The notes below the pieces were generated by a model. The model worked only from the letters and a program-made list of their open reading frames with translations, was not told the origin of the DNA and searched no databases. The position numbers and the translations under genes were made by a program. A stretch of DNA of 64,000 nt from Aspidapion aeneum (lineage: Eukaryota; Arthropoda; Insecta; Coleoptera; Brentidae). The stretch is taken from assembly GCA_963576565.1 (NCBI GenBank), contig OY755046.1, positions 56,523,471 through 56,587,470 of the forward strand. The letters are read 5' to 3'. Below are positions 46,007-57,770 of the stretch, in pieces; the first letter of the stretch is position 1; every line of letters starts with the position of its first letter.

Positions 46007-46559
46007 TAATGAGTGGTCCTCATGATTCATCATGGGTTGGCGATAACTTGTGGTATTGTACAGTCTTCTTTCCTTCTTTTATGGGGTTTAGATTTAAAAT
46101 CCAACGCACCAAGTATAAAGCAAAATGCGAGCCGGATAGGGGCTTGGCTTGTCCTGCCCTAGAACCGGCCCTGAATTTACCTTTTGAAATGTGTAGATGT
46201 ATACGAGTAAAGCATATGCCCAAAGGGAATTTAATATCCGGATTTTAGAAAAAAAATTCAATTTGGCACTGGGGAAAACGTTTGTGTAGGAGCATGCAAG
46301 TATGCATGAGCAAATATAGCAAAATTGAATTGGAAAAACTAACATTTTTTATACTGACATAGCGCAAGATGCAAGGTAAACAGTGTTAGTTTGAATACTC
46401 AGAACTTAAAAAACCCAACAAAAGAAAAGGTAAACATTCAGATCATTAAACCAAAACAAGGGACAGAACTCTCTGACGCTAGCGGACCTGGGGAAATATA
46501 CACTGGAATGCTCAACTATGGATCAGAGAAACTATAAGAAAATCTCACATACATTATTA
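46007..46559. other. Unassigned sequence
   Basis: Open frames on both strands near 46009-46345 are short and without recognisable domains. Confidence 0.35.
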
Positions 46560-47860
46560 TTCAATGCATAAACGGACATTTTATACATACATAAAAAAGG
46601 ATACAAGCTTGATTGCAACAATTACAGAGAAATTCCAGTAATATTGATTGTACAGTAGGATTCTTAGAGATCTAATAGAGAATGATTTCGTGCAAGCAGA
46701 TCTTGTAGTAAAAATGTTTTTTGTCTTAAACAAGTATTAGTTGAGAAAAGGAATGCTAGAAAAACAGAGGCTCATGTTACTTTTGTAAAGAAAAAGAAAA
46801 ATAATGGACAGTGTTATAGCAAACTAAAATCAATCTTACTAACATAAATGCGATAAAAGAACTATACAAAGGGTCAAAATCTAAAATTAAAATTGGAAAT
46901 CGAGAATTCCTGTTAACGGAAGGCTTAAGAAAGGAATGTTGTATCTCTCCAACTCTTTTCAAAATATATATCGCTGTAGCTCCAAAAAACTGGAAACGTA
47001 AAGTACACGGTATGGGAATACAACTTAACGATCGATTCACAATATTATACACACAACAGTTTGCTAAGACCAAGTAATTGTAGCTAATGATAAGGAAGCC
47101 ATGGAGTATATGATGAGAAAGTTAACGGAAGAATACCAAATATGGGGGTTAACAGTGAACGTGAACAAGACACAGTACTTGTGTACTGGAAACGAAACAA
47201 GTGATTGACTAGACAATGGACAAACAATATCTCCATACAACGAGTATGTATACTTGGGTGTTACATTTGATAAGACAGGAACAGACTGTAAAGAATTCGA
47301 AAAAAGAATAGTAAATACAAAAAAGGTATGCTTAATAGTATTTTATGGGTAGAAAGATAAAAAAGAATGTAAAATTTCACATACATGAAACAATGGTCAT
47401 AAGCATGTGGTTGTATGGAATAGAGATTTGTCGCATGTCAAAAAAATACAAAAGAAAAATGGAAAGTGTCGAAATGAATGGAATAAGAAGATCAATAAGA
47501 ATATCTAGAACAGATTCTATAAGAAATGAGACCATAAAAGAAAGAATGGGAATCAAGGGAAGCATAACGCATGACATCACTAAAAGACAACTGATATGGT
47601 ACGGCCATGTAAAACGGATGAACGACGAAATATTACCAAATCAGGTCCTAGAACGGCAACCAATAGGGCACAGACAAAGGGGGCGTCCTAAACTGGAATG
47701 GCAACAGTCAATCTAAAGATCAATGAGCCAAAAAAACCTGACAGAAGATGATTCTCAGGACCGAAAGAGATGGAAAATAGGCGTCGGACAACGTAGAAAA
47801 ACCAAGGATAACCTAACAAAGGTAATCCGCGGTTTTAGGTGAGCCGTGGAAAAACGTTCT
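46560..47860 (+). pseudogene. RTE-type LINE, older and frame-shifted copy
   Basis: Frames in order give KKGYKLDCNNYREIPVIL (RT block 2), LYKGSKSKIKIGNREFLL, TEGLRKECCISPTLFKIYI, GMGIQLNDRFTILYTQQFA, a one-base loss that destroys the catalytic ADDQ (gctaagaccaag), then VIVANDKEAMEYMMRKLTEE, YQIWGLTVNVNKTQYLCTG, NEYVYLGVTFDKTG, HVKRMNDEILPNQVLERQP and HRQRGRPKLEW. At least four shifts or stops. It is related to, but clearly older than, the copy at 42950. Confidence 0.85.
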
Positions 47861-48896
47861 AAACCTACATAGTAGCAGGACATTTTAAGCGAAATAAACT
47901 GTGTGTTAAAAAGAGTTGGTATGGAGAGCTTTTACTTCATAACGATAACGTGCCTATTGCAGAATCTGCCCTCAAGATTCTCTGTATATTTCCGGATATT
48001 TTATGTGCAATAAGCCATAATACTTCAGCTTAAGTATTATATTGCTTAGTGCTTGTAAGCCCCATGTTCCTCAGGCATATTACGAAACACCAGCAATACC
48101 ATAAAGCCATTAAGACTATGCACTGTGTAAAGCTTATAATATACAGGATGTCCTAAAACTTATATAAAGCTGCGTTTCCATTAAAGAAACTTTTTATTAC
48201 GATTAGATTTGATTACATTAGATTAACATGTTTTGTTGAGTTCTCGCAAAACACCGCTGTGTGGACCTACTGCATATATATTACAAAAAAAGTGATTTTT
48301 TATACATACTACGGTACAACCGACTTCAATCATCCCTTGCCAATGAAGACCGCGGATCTTGGTATATTCAAGACCTTCATTTGCCCTATTTCCTAGTAAA
48401 ATCAGGGGTATGTCTTCTGTTTGTTTTTACGTGCTTTCTTGCTAATCATTTGTTACTCATACTACTCATACCTACCGTTTGGCCATTCAACAACTATAAA
48501 AAAATCGAGTACTCTGCTTAGAATTTGAGGATAGTTGGGCACGTCATTTTGAACCAGCTTAGCCTATAATTATTTACAGTTCATTAAACCCAATCTGAAT
48601 ATATTTTATACCTACGTGCTCTCTTATCCCGATTTTTCCATATTGAGGTTTTCGGCGTCTTTGTTTCTTATTAAATATATTTATCTAAATCTTGATTAAA
48701 AACACAGAAAAAAACAAATAACTTTTCGTAATGTAAACAAGCACTTTTAAAAGAGATTTTACGCTATTGGCACTTTTGAAAATCAATTTAATTTCGTTAC
48801 CTTTATAAATTTTCCTTAAATTGACGTAAACGATTTCTGGGGGTTAAGCAACTCGGAACTTTTATAGAGGGCAGATGGGGCACCATGAGATTTTAG
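47861..48896. other. Unassigned AT-rich sequence
   Basis: No gene; an 86-codon open frame at 48261-48521 has no recognisable features. Confidence 0.35.
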
Positions 48897-48975
48897 AGTT
48901 TGCATATACAGCTGGAATAAATCAGTAGATAACTTTTAAAGGCTTTTGCGTGCGCTCAAACCAGTTGTCAAAGCT
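48897..48975 (-). repeat. mariner 3' fragment
   Basis: Reverse complement of the segment at about 145-210: tatacagctggaataaa, cagtagataacttttaaa, gcgctcaaaccagttgtcaa. A short scrap of the same mariner family. Confidence 0.8.
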
Positions 48976-49196
48976 GTAATTACACCAATAAATTATATAC
49001 GAAGTAACTGGAACGGCCACGGCTATACATTACGGATACGGGACACTGAGGCAAAAATTTTAAGAGTTTTTTTAGAGTGAGAACATAAAAGTAGTGTAAC
49101 CTTTCTCTTTCTAGTTCTAATTATCGATGATCACCCGGTGGTATTTTGATTTTTCATACTTCAGGGAGATTGTCATTTTAGGCCAGTCAAATTGAG

Positions 49197-50950
49197 AAAA
49201 AAATTATTAACGGGACCTGAAGCATTAAAGATTGTAGAACGGCGAAAAACAAAGTTAAAAAAAAAATGCGTGAGCAGGGGCATTGCGGGTTAGTTTTGGG
49301 GGTAAAAAGGGGCAAGGAATCGTATTATTGCGATTTCCGGTAAATGTTGACTTAGGTCATAAAAATATCTAATACTTTTGTTAAAGAAATTTTTTACATA
49401 ACCTCAAATTGTTCGAGAAAAATGAAAAAGCCGTATTTTTTGTTTTTAACTTTTTATTTTTGCAAAAATAATGTCAGTTTAACAAAACTAGGTGAGAGTA
49501 GAGCTCTTCGGGTGCTAAATATCTACAATATTTTGCAAACAAAAAAATTAAGAAGTTTCTAAGAGATTTGTTTTTTTCGCTCAAAAACACATTTTCATAA
49601 TATTTCTCCTTCAGAAATTCATCGTATCTAGTGTATAGGATGTTCAATTTAAAAAACCACCGACCTGTCAAATTTTGACATTTAGAATTTATTTTTACAT
49701 TCCGACCCTAAAATTTTTAAACCACATAAAAATATATGAAACTTTTGTTTGTATTTATTATATTTTGATAGCTAGTCAAATAAACGTTTTAGATATGGTC
49801 TAAAAGTATACGAGAAATAATATAAAATTTACATAACTGAATAATACTAAACTAGTCTTGGGTCTTTTTGGTAATATCTCAGCTTCTTCTTCTTCTCCGT
49901 GGTCTAAATGTCGGTCACACTGGAATTCTCTATATTTAAAATTTTCTTCGATATAACTTGACTCCTCGGGTAACTGAGTTTCCGTATTTGGACAAAGGTC
50001 TCGCCGTTCATTTGAGATATTAAATTCATCAAAATCTTTTGAAATTTTTTCAACGTCTGAACCATGACATTTTGTACATAAATCTGTGCATCGCAATCCA
50101 TGTTTTCGGCATCCGCATCGACTCTCACAATTGGTTACCCAGCAGCCAGATATTGATTTCAATACATCAGGAATTATGAGCAGTAAAGCGAGGCATAAGT
50201 ATTTTTGAATTATTTCCAATCACTTCTTTCCAGCCTCACTTGGTTGGAGTTAGATTGGTTCCAAGTCACGCTTGAATCTGAAAGTGCCTATGCTCTATAA
50301 CAGACATACCAAGTGATTCATTTTCAATTATAAGGTTCTTATTTGCTTTTATTTTGTCTTTACTTAAAATGCGTATTTGCGCCTAGTTTTTACTATGCTG
50401 CTTGGCGTGCTGAAAAACACCTTTTCGAAAAATTACACGTTTTAAATTAAAATGCATACAAAAAATTGACGTTTTCCGCACGCTGCCAGAAAAACGGTTA
50501 TTCAAAATAAAATTAGTTTTTAAATAAATAATCTTTTTTTTTATTTCTTTAAAAGGTATATCTCAATGTCAAAAACTGAGTATAAGTACAATTGTATACG
50601 ATAATTTTATAAAGGAGATATTTCATTAAAAAAGAACGTGTTTTTGAGCGGAAACTCTTACCAAGTTTTGTTAAACTGACATTATTTTTGCAAAAAAAAA
50701 ACAAAAAAAATACGGTTTTTTTAATTTTTCTCGAATATTTTAAGGTTATGTAAAAAATAAAATTTTCAAAAGTTTTAGACATTTTTATGGCCTATAACTT
50801 TTCTATATGTTACTTTTTTCTCCAACGTCAACTTTCGCCGTAAATCGCAATATTACGATTCCCTGTCCCTTTTTTTTTTATTTATTTTTTTTAACTTCGT
50901 TTTTCACCGCTCTACAATTTCCAATGTTTTAAGTCCTGTTAGTAAATATA
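49197..50950. mobile_element. Element with ~400-bp imperfect inverted ends and a CXC-type open frame
   Basis: 49197-49600 matches the reverse complement of 50560-50950 in order: gggacctgaagcattaaagattgtag, gaatcgtattattgcgattt, cataacct, ttcgagaaaaat and gcaaaaataatgtcagttta (each with a few changes). The stretch between the arms holds one minus-strand open frame. Target duplications were not resolved. Confidence 0.7.
49800..50219 (-). CDS. CXC-like cysteine-rich protein fragment in the inverted-repeat element
   Basis: An open frame of 139 codons. Residues about 26-55 read CWVTNCESRCGCRKHGLRC followed by TDLCTKCHG. The spacing CxxxxCxxxCxCRKxGLxCxxxCxxC resembles half of a tesmin/TSO1 CXC domain, which occurs in DNA-binding proteins and in uncharacterised, repeat-associated proteins of insects. 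After it comes an acidic region (EEEEAEILPKRPKT), then a hydrophobic end. The first 25 residues are hydrophobic and look like a signal sequence, but PDVLKSIS just before the Cys block is more like a fragment of a longer protein, so the start is doubtful. Probably a truncated element-encoded protein. Confidence 0.5.
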   Translation of the reverse strand: MEIIQKYLCLALLLIIPDVLKSISGCWVTNCESRCGCRKHGLRCTDLCTKCHGSDVEKISKDFDEFNISNERRDLCPNTETQLPEESSYIEENFKYREFQCDRHLDHGEEEEAEILPKRPKTSLVLFSYVNFILFLVYF

Positions 50951-51263
50951 TATTTTTTTGTGTGCGTCGGTCAGTATATTATTGAAATTGTTTTTGTTGA
51001 ACAAAAATAAAAAATGGGAACACGATGTGTTGCTTGTAAAAACGAGTTTTATAGGAGTGAAAAGCCGTTTTCTTTTTTGAAGTAAGTAGCTTATATAATT
51101 TAAAAAACTTTGTTTGTACCTAATCGCAGTATATATCCAGTTATAAATTAAAAATCAAACGTCCGCGAACTTTCAAAACCACAGAATATCATCGGAGAGT
51201 AAAATTAAAAAGGAAAGGTAGCAGCTCCTGCGCAGCGTGCTCTCTCTGTAAAGGCCTATCCAG

Positions 51264-51264
<1 letters not shown>

Positions 51265-51315
<51 letters not shown>
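51265..51315. repeat. (AT)n microsatellite
   Basis: About 50 bp of pure alternating AT directly before the 168-bp satellite. Confidence 0.97.
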
Positions 51316-51319
<4 letters not shown>

Positions 51320-51326
51320 TCAATGT

Positions 51327-52797
51327 GGGTTTCCCTATACTAAAAATCCTTAAATGACATTTTTGGAATCTCAACTCACTCAGTGGTTTTTTCGTATCTC
51401 TATGACGCCACAATACTGCAACTCAGTGTTTTTTTTGATAAACTGTATAGTTTGTAAAATATGAATTTTCAATGTTCTGCCATTTTGGTCTTATTGGTTT
51501 CCCTATACTAAAAATCGCTAAATGATGTTTTTTAGAATCTCAACTCACTCAGTGGTTTTTTCATATCTGTATGACGCCACAATACTGGAACTCGGTGCTT
51601 TTTTTAATAAACTGCATAGTTTGTAAAATATGAATTTTCTAAATTTTGTCATTTTGGTCTTATGGGGTTCCCTATACTAAAAATCGCTTAATGACGTTTT
51701 TTGGAATCTCAACTCAAACAGTGGTTTCTTCGTATCTGTATGATGCCACAATACTGCAACTCGGTGCTTTTTTTAATAAACTGTATAGTTTGTAAAATAT
51801 GAATTTTCAAAGTTTTGCCATTTTGGTCTTATAGGTTTCCATATACTAAAAATCGCTAAATGACGTTTTTTGGAATCTCAACTCACTCATTAGTTTTTTC
51901 GTATCTCTATGACGCCATAATACTGCAACTCGGTGCTATTTTGATAAACTGTATAGTTTGTAAAATATGAATTTTCAAAGTTTTGCCATTTTGGTCTTAT
52001 AGGTTTCCCTATACTAACAATCGCTAAATGACGTTTTTTGGAATCTCAACTCACTCAGTGGTTTTTTCGTATCTCAATGACGCCACAATACTGCAACTCG
52101 GTGCTTTTTTTGATAAACTGTATAGTTTGTAAAATATGAATTTTCAAAGTTTTGCCATTTTGGTCTTATGGGTTTCTCTACACTAAAAATAGCTAAATGA
52201 CGTTTTTTGGAATCTCAACTCACTCAGTGGTTTTTTCGTATCTGTATGGTGCCACAATAATGCAACTTGGTGCTTTGTTTGATAAACTGTATAGTTTGTA
52301 AAATATGAATTTTCAAAGTTTTGCCATTTTGGTCTTATGGGTTTCCCTATACTAAAAATCGCTAAATGACGTTTTTTGGAATCTCAACTCAATCAGAGGT
52401 TTTTTCGTATCTGTATGATGCCACAATACTGCAACTTGGTGCTTTTTTTGATAAACTGTATAGTTTGTAAAATATGAATTTTCAAAATTTTGCTATTTTG
52501 GTCTATGGGTTTCCCCATACTAAAAATCGCTAAATGACGTTTTAAGGAATCTCAACTCACTCAGTGGTTTTTTCGTATCTCTATGACGCCACAATACTGC
52601 AACTCGGTGCTTTTTTTGATAAACTGTATAGTTTGTAAAATATGAATTTTCAAAATTTTGCCATTTTGGTCTTATGGGTTTCCCTATACTAAAAATCGCT
52701 AAATGACGTTTTTTGGAATCTCAACTCAATCAGTGGTTTTTTCTTTTCTGTATGGCGCCACAATAATGAAACTTGGTGCTTTTTTTGATAAACTGTA
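51327..52797. repeat. Satellite array, ~168-bp monomer, nine copies
   Basis: 'ggtttccctatactaaaaat' starts units near 51327, 51496, 51664, 51834, 52002, 52170, 52339, 52507 and 52676. Each unit contains tggaatctcaactcactcag, gacgccacaatactgcaact, gataaactgtatagtttgta and ttttgccattttggtctta. Units differ by scattered substitutions. The last unit is cut at 'ctgtata'. Confidence 0.96.
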
Positions 52798-52799
52798 TA

Positions 52800-52930
52800 C
52801 TGGAATAATTTCCTTGAAAAGTTATAAAGAAATATAGCTTGAAAATATTATCAGTTTATTCCATTATTCGACTGATTTGATAGCTTAAAAAATTCACTTT
52901 AGTTATAAAACTATATGTATCACACTAACG
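52800..52930 (-). repeat. mariner terminal fragment
   Basis: Matches 29205-29345: ataatttcctt, ttattccatt, cgactgattt, agttataaaactatatgtatc. It is the end region of the mariner at 28.6 kb, directly abutting the satellite. Confidence 0.75.
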
Positions 52931-53720
52931 TTTTGAATTTGGGTAATGAAAAAAAAAAGTTAGCAATTAGTCTAAATTTATAAAAAAAATTGTGTGTTTC
53001 ACCCGAACAGTTTGTGTCTCATTTATACTCCACTAGACCCTACTTAACAAGAAATTGTTTCATCTCTTGCTAAGTTAAATATCTATGCTTTCCGGTAGTA
53101 AAAAGATTTATTTGAGTATTTTGAGTAAACAGGGAATTGTTCTCTGGGAACTGAATTGAATTGTATCCTACTGTCAATTTTATTTAATGTATTTGCACAG
53201 GTATGTATAGTCCTCGTACGGCTTTATGCCCCATAAAAACTGTCGTAAAAGTAGCAAGCACTACTGTAATCATTATAATCATTTTGAGATTTTTAAGACG
53301 CAGTGCAAAAATTGAAGATTTATTGTCAAATAAGGGGAAACATTTAAGTATTTTAAGCACGACTAGGTATTCCTAATTTAAGTCAAAGTATCGAACGCAC
53401 CTAATCTGGTGGTACGTGCCTAATCACTTTTGGTAAGATTTTTGTATTTTTTTAGACGGCGAATATTCACGGGGAGGGGGCGGTGACTATACCTAGAATT
53501 ATTTATCTTTATAACATTGCTACTCCTTTTGAACTTCCTTGCATGTAACACAGAACAAATATTGGCAGATCTAGTGTATGTATTCTTGAATGGGTAAGAA
53601 GGAGTAGTTGATTGATATACTTACCTTAATGCAATACTAAGGATCAATGATCTTACTTTTCAATGTATTGACATTCTTATATTGTGTTATAGGAGGTTCT
53701 GATTTACGACTTCAATTATT
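52931..53720. other. Unassigned AT-rich sequence
   Basis: No gene recognised. Confidence 0.35.
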
Positions 53721-54456
53721 ATACAGGGTGTCTCTAAAAGGTCTGTACAAAATCTTAGCTCATATTCCTGAGGTCAAAATAAGTCGATTTAATGCAAATT
53801 ACCTTTGTACAAAATTGCTCCATTTCAGACATACAGGGTGGTGAATTTAAAAATTAAATTTTTAAATTAAAAAATTTCATAAGCGAAATTGGCGAAAAGC
53901 AACAAACTTGAATAAAGCTTTGAGAACAATAGTCAGTAGAACACTGGCCGTTGCTATGACATTTTGCCAGTGCAAAACACTTTAGTGAAATAGTCATTCA
54001 AAATAATTTCAGTATTCCGTTGCGGCATCGAACACTAAAAACGGAAATATCTTGAAAACGGCTTACTTTAGCGCATGTTAACAAGAGCACCTTTTTGGCT
54101 TAAAAAGATTCAGGAAAACATTTTCTTAACAAAAAAAGTTAAAAGTTACACTGAGAAAAAAGTTATAGTCATTTTAAACTATAAAAAGAGCATTCTGAAG
54201 CGCCCTCCCACGGCCACAGTGAAAGGTATCCATATTTAGGTTTCGTATCCCAAAAAACCCCCTAGTATCAATTTTTAAAGTAATGCGTTGAGAAATGTTC
54301 ATAAATTTTAAGACAATCGATTTTTAATTTTTAAATTTACCACCCTGTATCTCTGAAACGGAGCAAGACTAAGGTAAGTTGCTTTAAATCGACTTATTTT
54401 GACCTCAGGAATATGTGCTAAGATTTTGTACAGACCTTTTAGAGACACCCTGTATA
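53721..54456. mobile_element. Foldback MITE with ~145-bp inverted ends
   Basis: TACAGGGTGTCTCTAAAAGG at the left matches the reverse complement of the right end. The match runs inward through aaaatcttagc, cctgaggtcaaaataagtcg, ctccatttcagaYatacaggg and tggtgaatttaaa. TA lies outside both ends. Non-coding interior of ~440 bp. Confidence 0.88.
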
Positions 54457-54469
54457 ATAAATAAATCAT

Positions 54470-55545
54470 TCAGTTATCAAATTTTACATTATTTCATTTT
54501 TCTATACTCTCACTCTGAAAGTTTTTAGAAAGACATTTACAGAAAAACAAGGTTTTTTTAAAAAAAAATTGATTTTTCAAAATATTCTCCTCCAACTTCA
54601 ATACATTTGCGCATTAGGTAAAGCCATCTTTCAAATTCTTGTAACCAACGTTCTTGTGAAAGGTTGGTAATTTCCTCCTTAAATGCAGCTACTGCCTCTT
54701 CATCCGTGGAAAAATGACGACCTCGTGAATTTTCTTCAATCTTAGGGAATAGAAAGAAGTCACACGGAGCTAGGTCGGGAGAATAAGGTGGGTGATGCAA
54801 CAGTTTGACCCCCTGTTCAGCAAAAAAATCTGTTCTAGCGAGTGGGCAGGTGCATGGTCATTGTGCCATTCAATACTCCGTAGACCAGTCTTTGGATGTT
54901 TTTTGCATAGTTCTTGGAAGACTACAGGAACACATCTGGTTATATACCATTCAGAACTAACCGTTCTTTGAATTTCCGAAGCTCCCGTCGTGATTATTTA
55001 CTTTTTGAAGAAAATAATACGACCATTTTCTTTCCAACACTCTGGGTTCGACGAATTTTCATTGGAGGCTGCTTTCTTCAAAGCACCAAACTGATGATTG
55101 CTGTTTAGTCTCGGGGTCATAATGATATAACCATGTTTCGTCACCCGTTACGATATTGATAATGTTCTTTTTTTGGCCATTAACAAATTTCTAAACCATA
55201 AATTTAGCCAAGTCAACTCTTGTTGCTTTCTGATCTACAAATGTGGCACTCATCTGGAACATCGCTTCCTTAGGCGAAGGTTATCGTGTAAAATTATTTT
55301 AACCGCTGACGATCCAATGCCGAGAAAAGCTTCAATCTCGATATAGGTCACTTGTCGATCTTGTTTTACCATCTTTTAGAGAGCAGTGGGCAGTCGACCT
55401 GTGCGAGGCCCTTTTAAACTCTGCAAACCAGTTGAACACTATAGTCCTAGAAGGAGCAAAGTCCCCAAAACACGAATTATACGTAACATACGTGTATGGT
55501 AACACTCTTTCCTTCATATGGTTGGTATGATAACATGGATCTGGA
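54470..55545 (-). pseudogene. mariner transposase, frame-shifted (second subfamily)
   Basis: Minus-strand pieces in order are CFGDFAPSRTIVFNWFAEFK (helix-turn-helix region), DGKTRSTSD, EIEAFLGIGSSAVK-like text with shifts, IEWHNDHAPAH (second catalytic Asp in the HND motif), then after a shift HHPPYSPDLAPCDFFLFPK with the last catalytic Asp (PCD), and HFSTDEEAVAAFKEEI. Both motif aspartates are present but multiple frame shifts and stops break the gene. It lies between the foldback MITE and a LINE. Confidence 0.85.
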
Positions 55546-55559
55546 GTTAAGTTTAAATT

Positions 55560-56335
55560 CGAGATTCAACATAGCCTCAGTCAATCGGCTACTATATTTC
55601 AGGCCGAACTCGTAGCCATTGAACTGTGTTCTTGGTGAATTACTGACCACGAATGGACCAACAGGACAATAAAAATCTTCTTCGACAGTGAATCGAGAGA
55701 GAGGAACTGCAGGGACTCATTGAATGCGCTTGGTAGCGCTAACAAGGTGTCAGTAGTATGGATACCAGGGCATTCTGGACACGAGGGAATTGAGGCCGCA
55801 GACCAGGCAGCGAGGGAAGCGGCATCTGCCGAATTTTTCGGCCCCGAAAAAATTAACCATATTGAGATGGATGGAGAACAGCTCCCAACAATACTGGATC
55901 AATATACCAGAACTGGCTCGATCTAAAGAGTTTATTAAAGGACCTTGTCAGAAGAGAGCCAGGAATATCATTGGACTTACCAGACAGGAGATCCGTATAG
56001 TGACTCTACTTTTTACGGGTCACTGTCGACTAAGAGTACCCATGCACAGAATGGGAATAACAGAAGATACCGAATGTAGACTCTGTATGGAGGATGACGA
56101 AACAGTTAGAGATGTATTGTGTGAATGTCCGGCTATTGCACATTTACGTCAAAACATTTTCGGTAAACCTCAGATTGATTCAGAAGATCTGAACAGTGTC
56201 TCACCCAAACTGATAGCTAACCTTTTTGGAGAATTAGGCATACATTGTTGAGAAACCGCTCAAAAGTGAGCCACAATAGACCCACTAGTGATCGCAGTGG
56301 AAGGGCTGCAATGCCCACTCACATATGGATCATCA
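55560..56335 (+). pseudogene. RNase H-bearing LINE, 3' part, second copy
   Basis: Same family as 19.15-21.15 kb. AELVAIE of RNase H, then a deletion around the third acidic residue, VVWIPGHSGHEGIEAADQAA with the last catalytic Asp, a frame shift at about 55880, then ARNIIGLTRQEIRIVTLLF, TGHCRLRVPMHRMGI and CRLCMEDDETVRDVLCEC. The zinc-knuckle histidine is replaced by Asp here. The frame ends at 56251 and the element ends at 'atcatcatgat' near 56335. Confidence 0.85.
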
Positions 56336-56589
56336 TGATAACAAAAATATTAAATCAGGGATAAAAATATTCAGTATTTTCTTGTGTGTATTTATAGTTT
56401 ATCTTAAAATACGGAATCATTTTTGGCAAAAATTCTTATCTTTCAACATTTTAACCACGAATAGAGCCGCAGAGCGTGTGCCAAAATCAATTGCGCTAGT
56501 TCTATGGTCTCAGGGCCGTAGCGACTGGGAGGGTTGCCAGGTTTATCAATTTGTTTTTCGGGACAACAGAACTAAAGGAGGAGGCACTA

Positions 56590-57470
56590 AATACATTGTT
56601 TACCGGGATGCGTCAGATGAGCTGATTTTGAGATATGTTGAAAGCGAAACCTCCCTGATATTTTTACCGAAAAAAATTGGGGGGTCATAGGATTCGTTTT
56701 CGAGCACAACTTATTTAAATGCGCGCCACTGAAATGTGGAAAAATATGACCTTTTGTTGTTTTTTCTAATAACTTATCGCCAAATAAAAATAGAAAACTG
56801 ATACCTATTAGTCCTATTTAATTGACAAAAGAGTCCTTTTAGGAATGTTATCAATTTTTGACATATACTTTGCGTTACATACCTACAGAGTGGCTCAAAT
56901 AAAAAAAAATATTATAGGAAAAAAACCTGAGCTGTATTAAATATAAAGAAAGGAAACTAAAAATTCATAGCCAAAATTCACTTCACTTGCTTTCATGTGA
57001 GTCGTTTTAACTATTCTAGAGCGATGTTTGCATAATAGGTTATGTGATAAGCTTACAGGGTATTTCAAAAAAAATAAATAATTCAAAGCATGACAAGTTT
57101 ACTCATTGTCTACGGAATAGTATGTTTACCGGGATGCGTCAAATGAGGTGAATTTATGATATGTTAGGGCCCAAACTTTCCTGATACATGTCTCAAAAAA
57201 ATTGGAGGTCATCGGTTTTGTTTTCGAGCTATAATTGTTGTGCCAACTTCAAAAAGAAATAAAAAACCAATATTAATTTTACAGTCTTTTTAAGTATGTT
57301 CTCAAATTTTGACATATTGTTTTCGTCACACATCTACAGAGTGGCTCAAATTATGAATAATCAATCCCCCTCTCGCCCTCCTCAAAAGTGATCTTTTACA
57401 GTATTTTTCTAATTATTTCCAAACTTTTAACTTGGCCAAAAGAGCTAAGTAATAGTTATTGAGGCACCTT
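56590..57470. repeat. Two-copy ~530-bp diverged direct repeat
   Basis: Blocks 'accgggatgcgtcaRatgagSt' (56602 and 57129), 'aaaaaaattgg.ggtcat' and 'cagagtggctcaaat' (56884 and 57338) recur in the same order. Diverged; no coding content. Confidence 0.7.
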
Positions 57471-57535
57471 TTATAGTCATTTAAATAAATGAGAGGTGTG
57501 GAATAAATTTTTATTTATATATATCGATATCGATA

Positions 57536-57764
57536 CCCTAATTCTGATACGTCGTAACTTAAAACAATAAAGATTTACAGGAATAAGAAAAGTTAGAAGC
57601 ACATTATATAGCGTAAGCATTATGCGCCTTGTTAGAAATCGCGGGAATGACCGTTTATTTAATTTTTTTTGGTAGCGAGGAAATAGCTATGCATAATTAC
57701 TAACCTTTGACGCAAAAATATGAATTTACATTTTTTTGTGGGTTACGGTGTATCAGAATTAGGG
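57536..57764. mobile_element. MITE, 229 bp, TA-flanked
   Basis: CCCTAATTCTGATACgtcGTAAC and its inverse gttacggtGTATCAGAATTAGGG are the ends. TA flanks both sides (57534-57535 and 57765-57766). Non-coding. Confidence 0.8.
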
Positions 57765-57770
57765 TATCGA

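Noticed and set aside
46009..46345. Overlapping open frames on both strands (79, 67 and 83 codons)
   Set aside because: No protein family features and mutually overlapping; likely chance.
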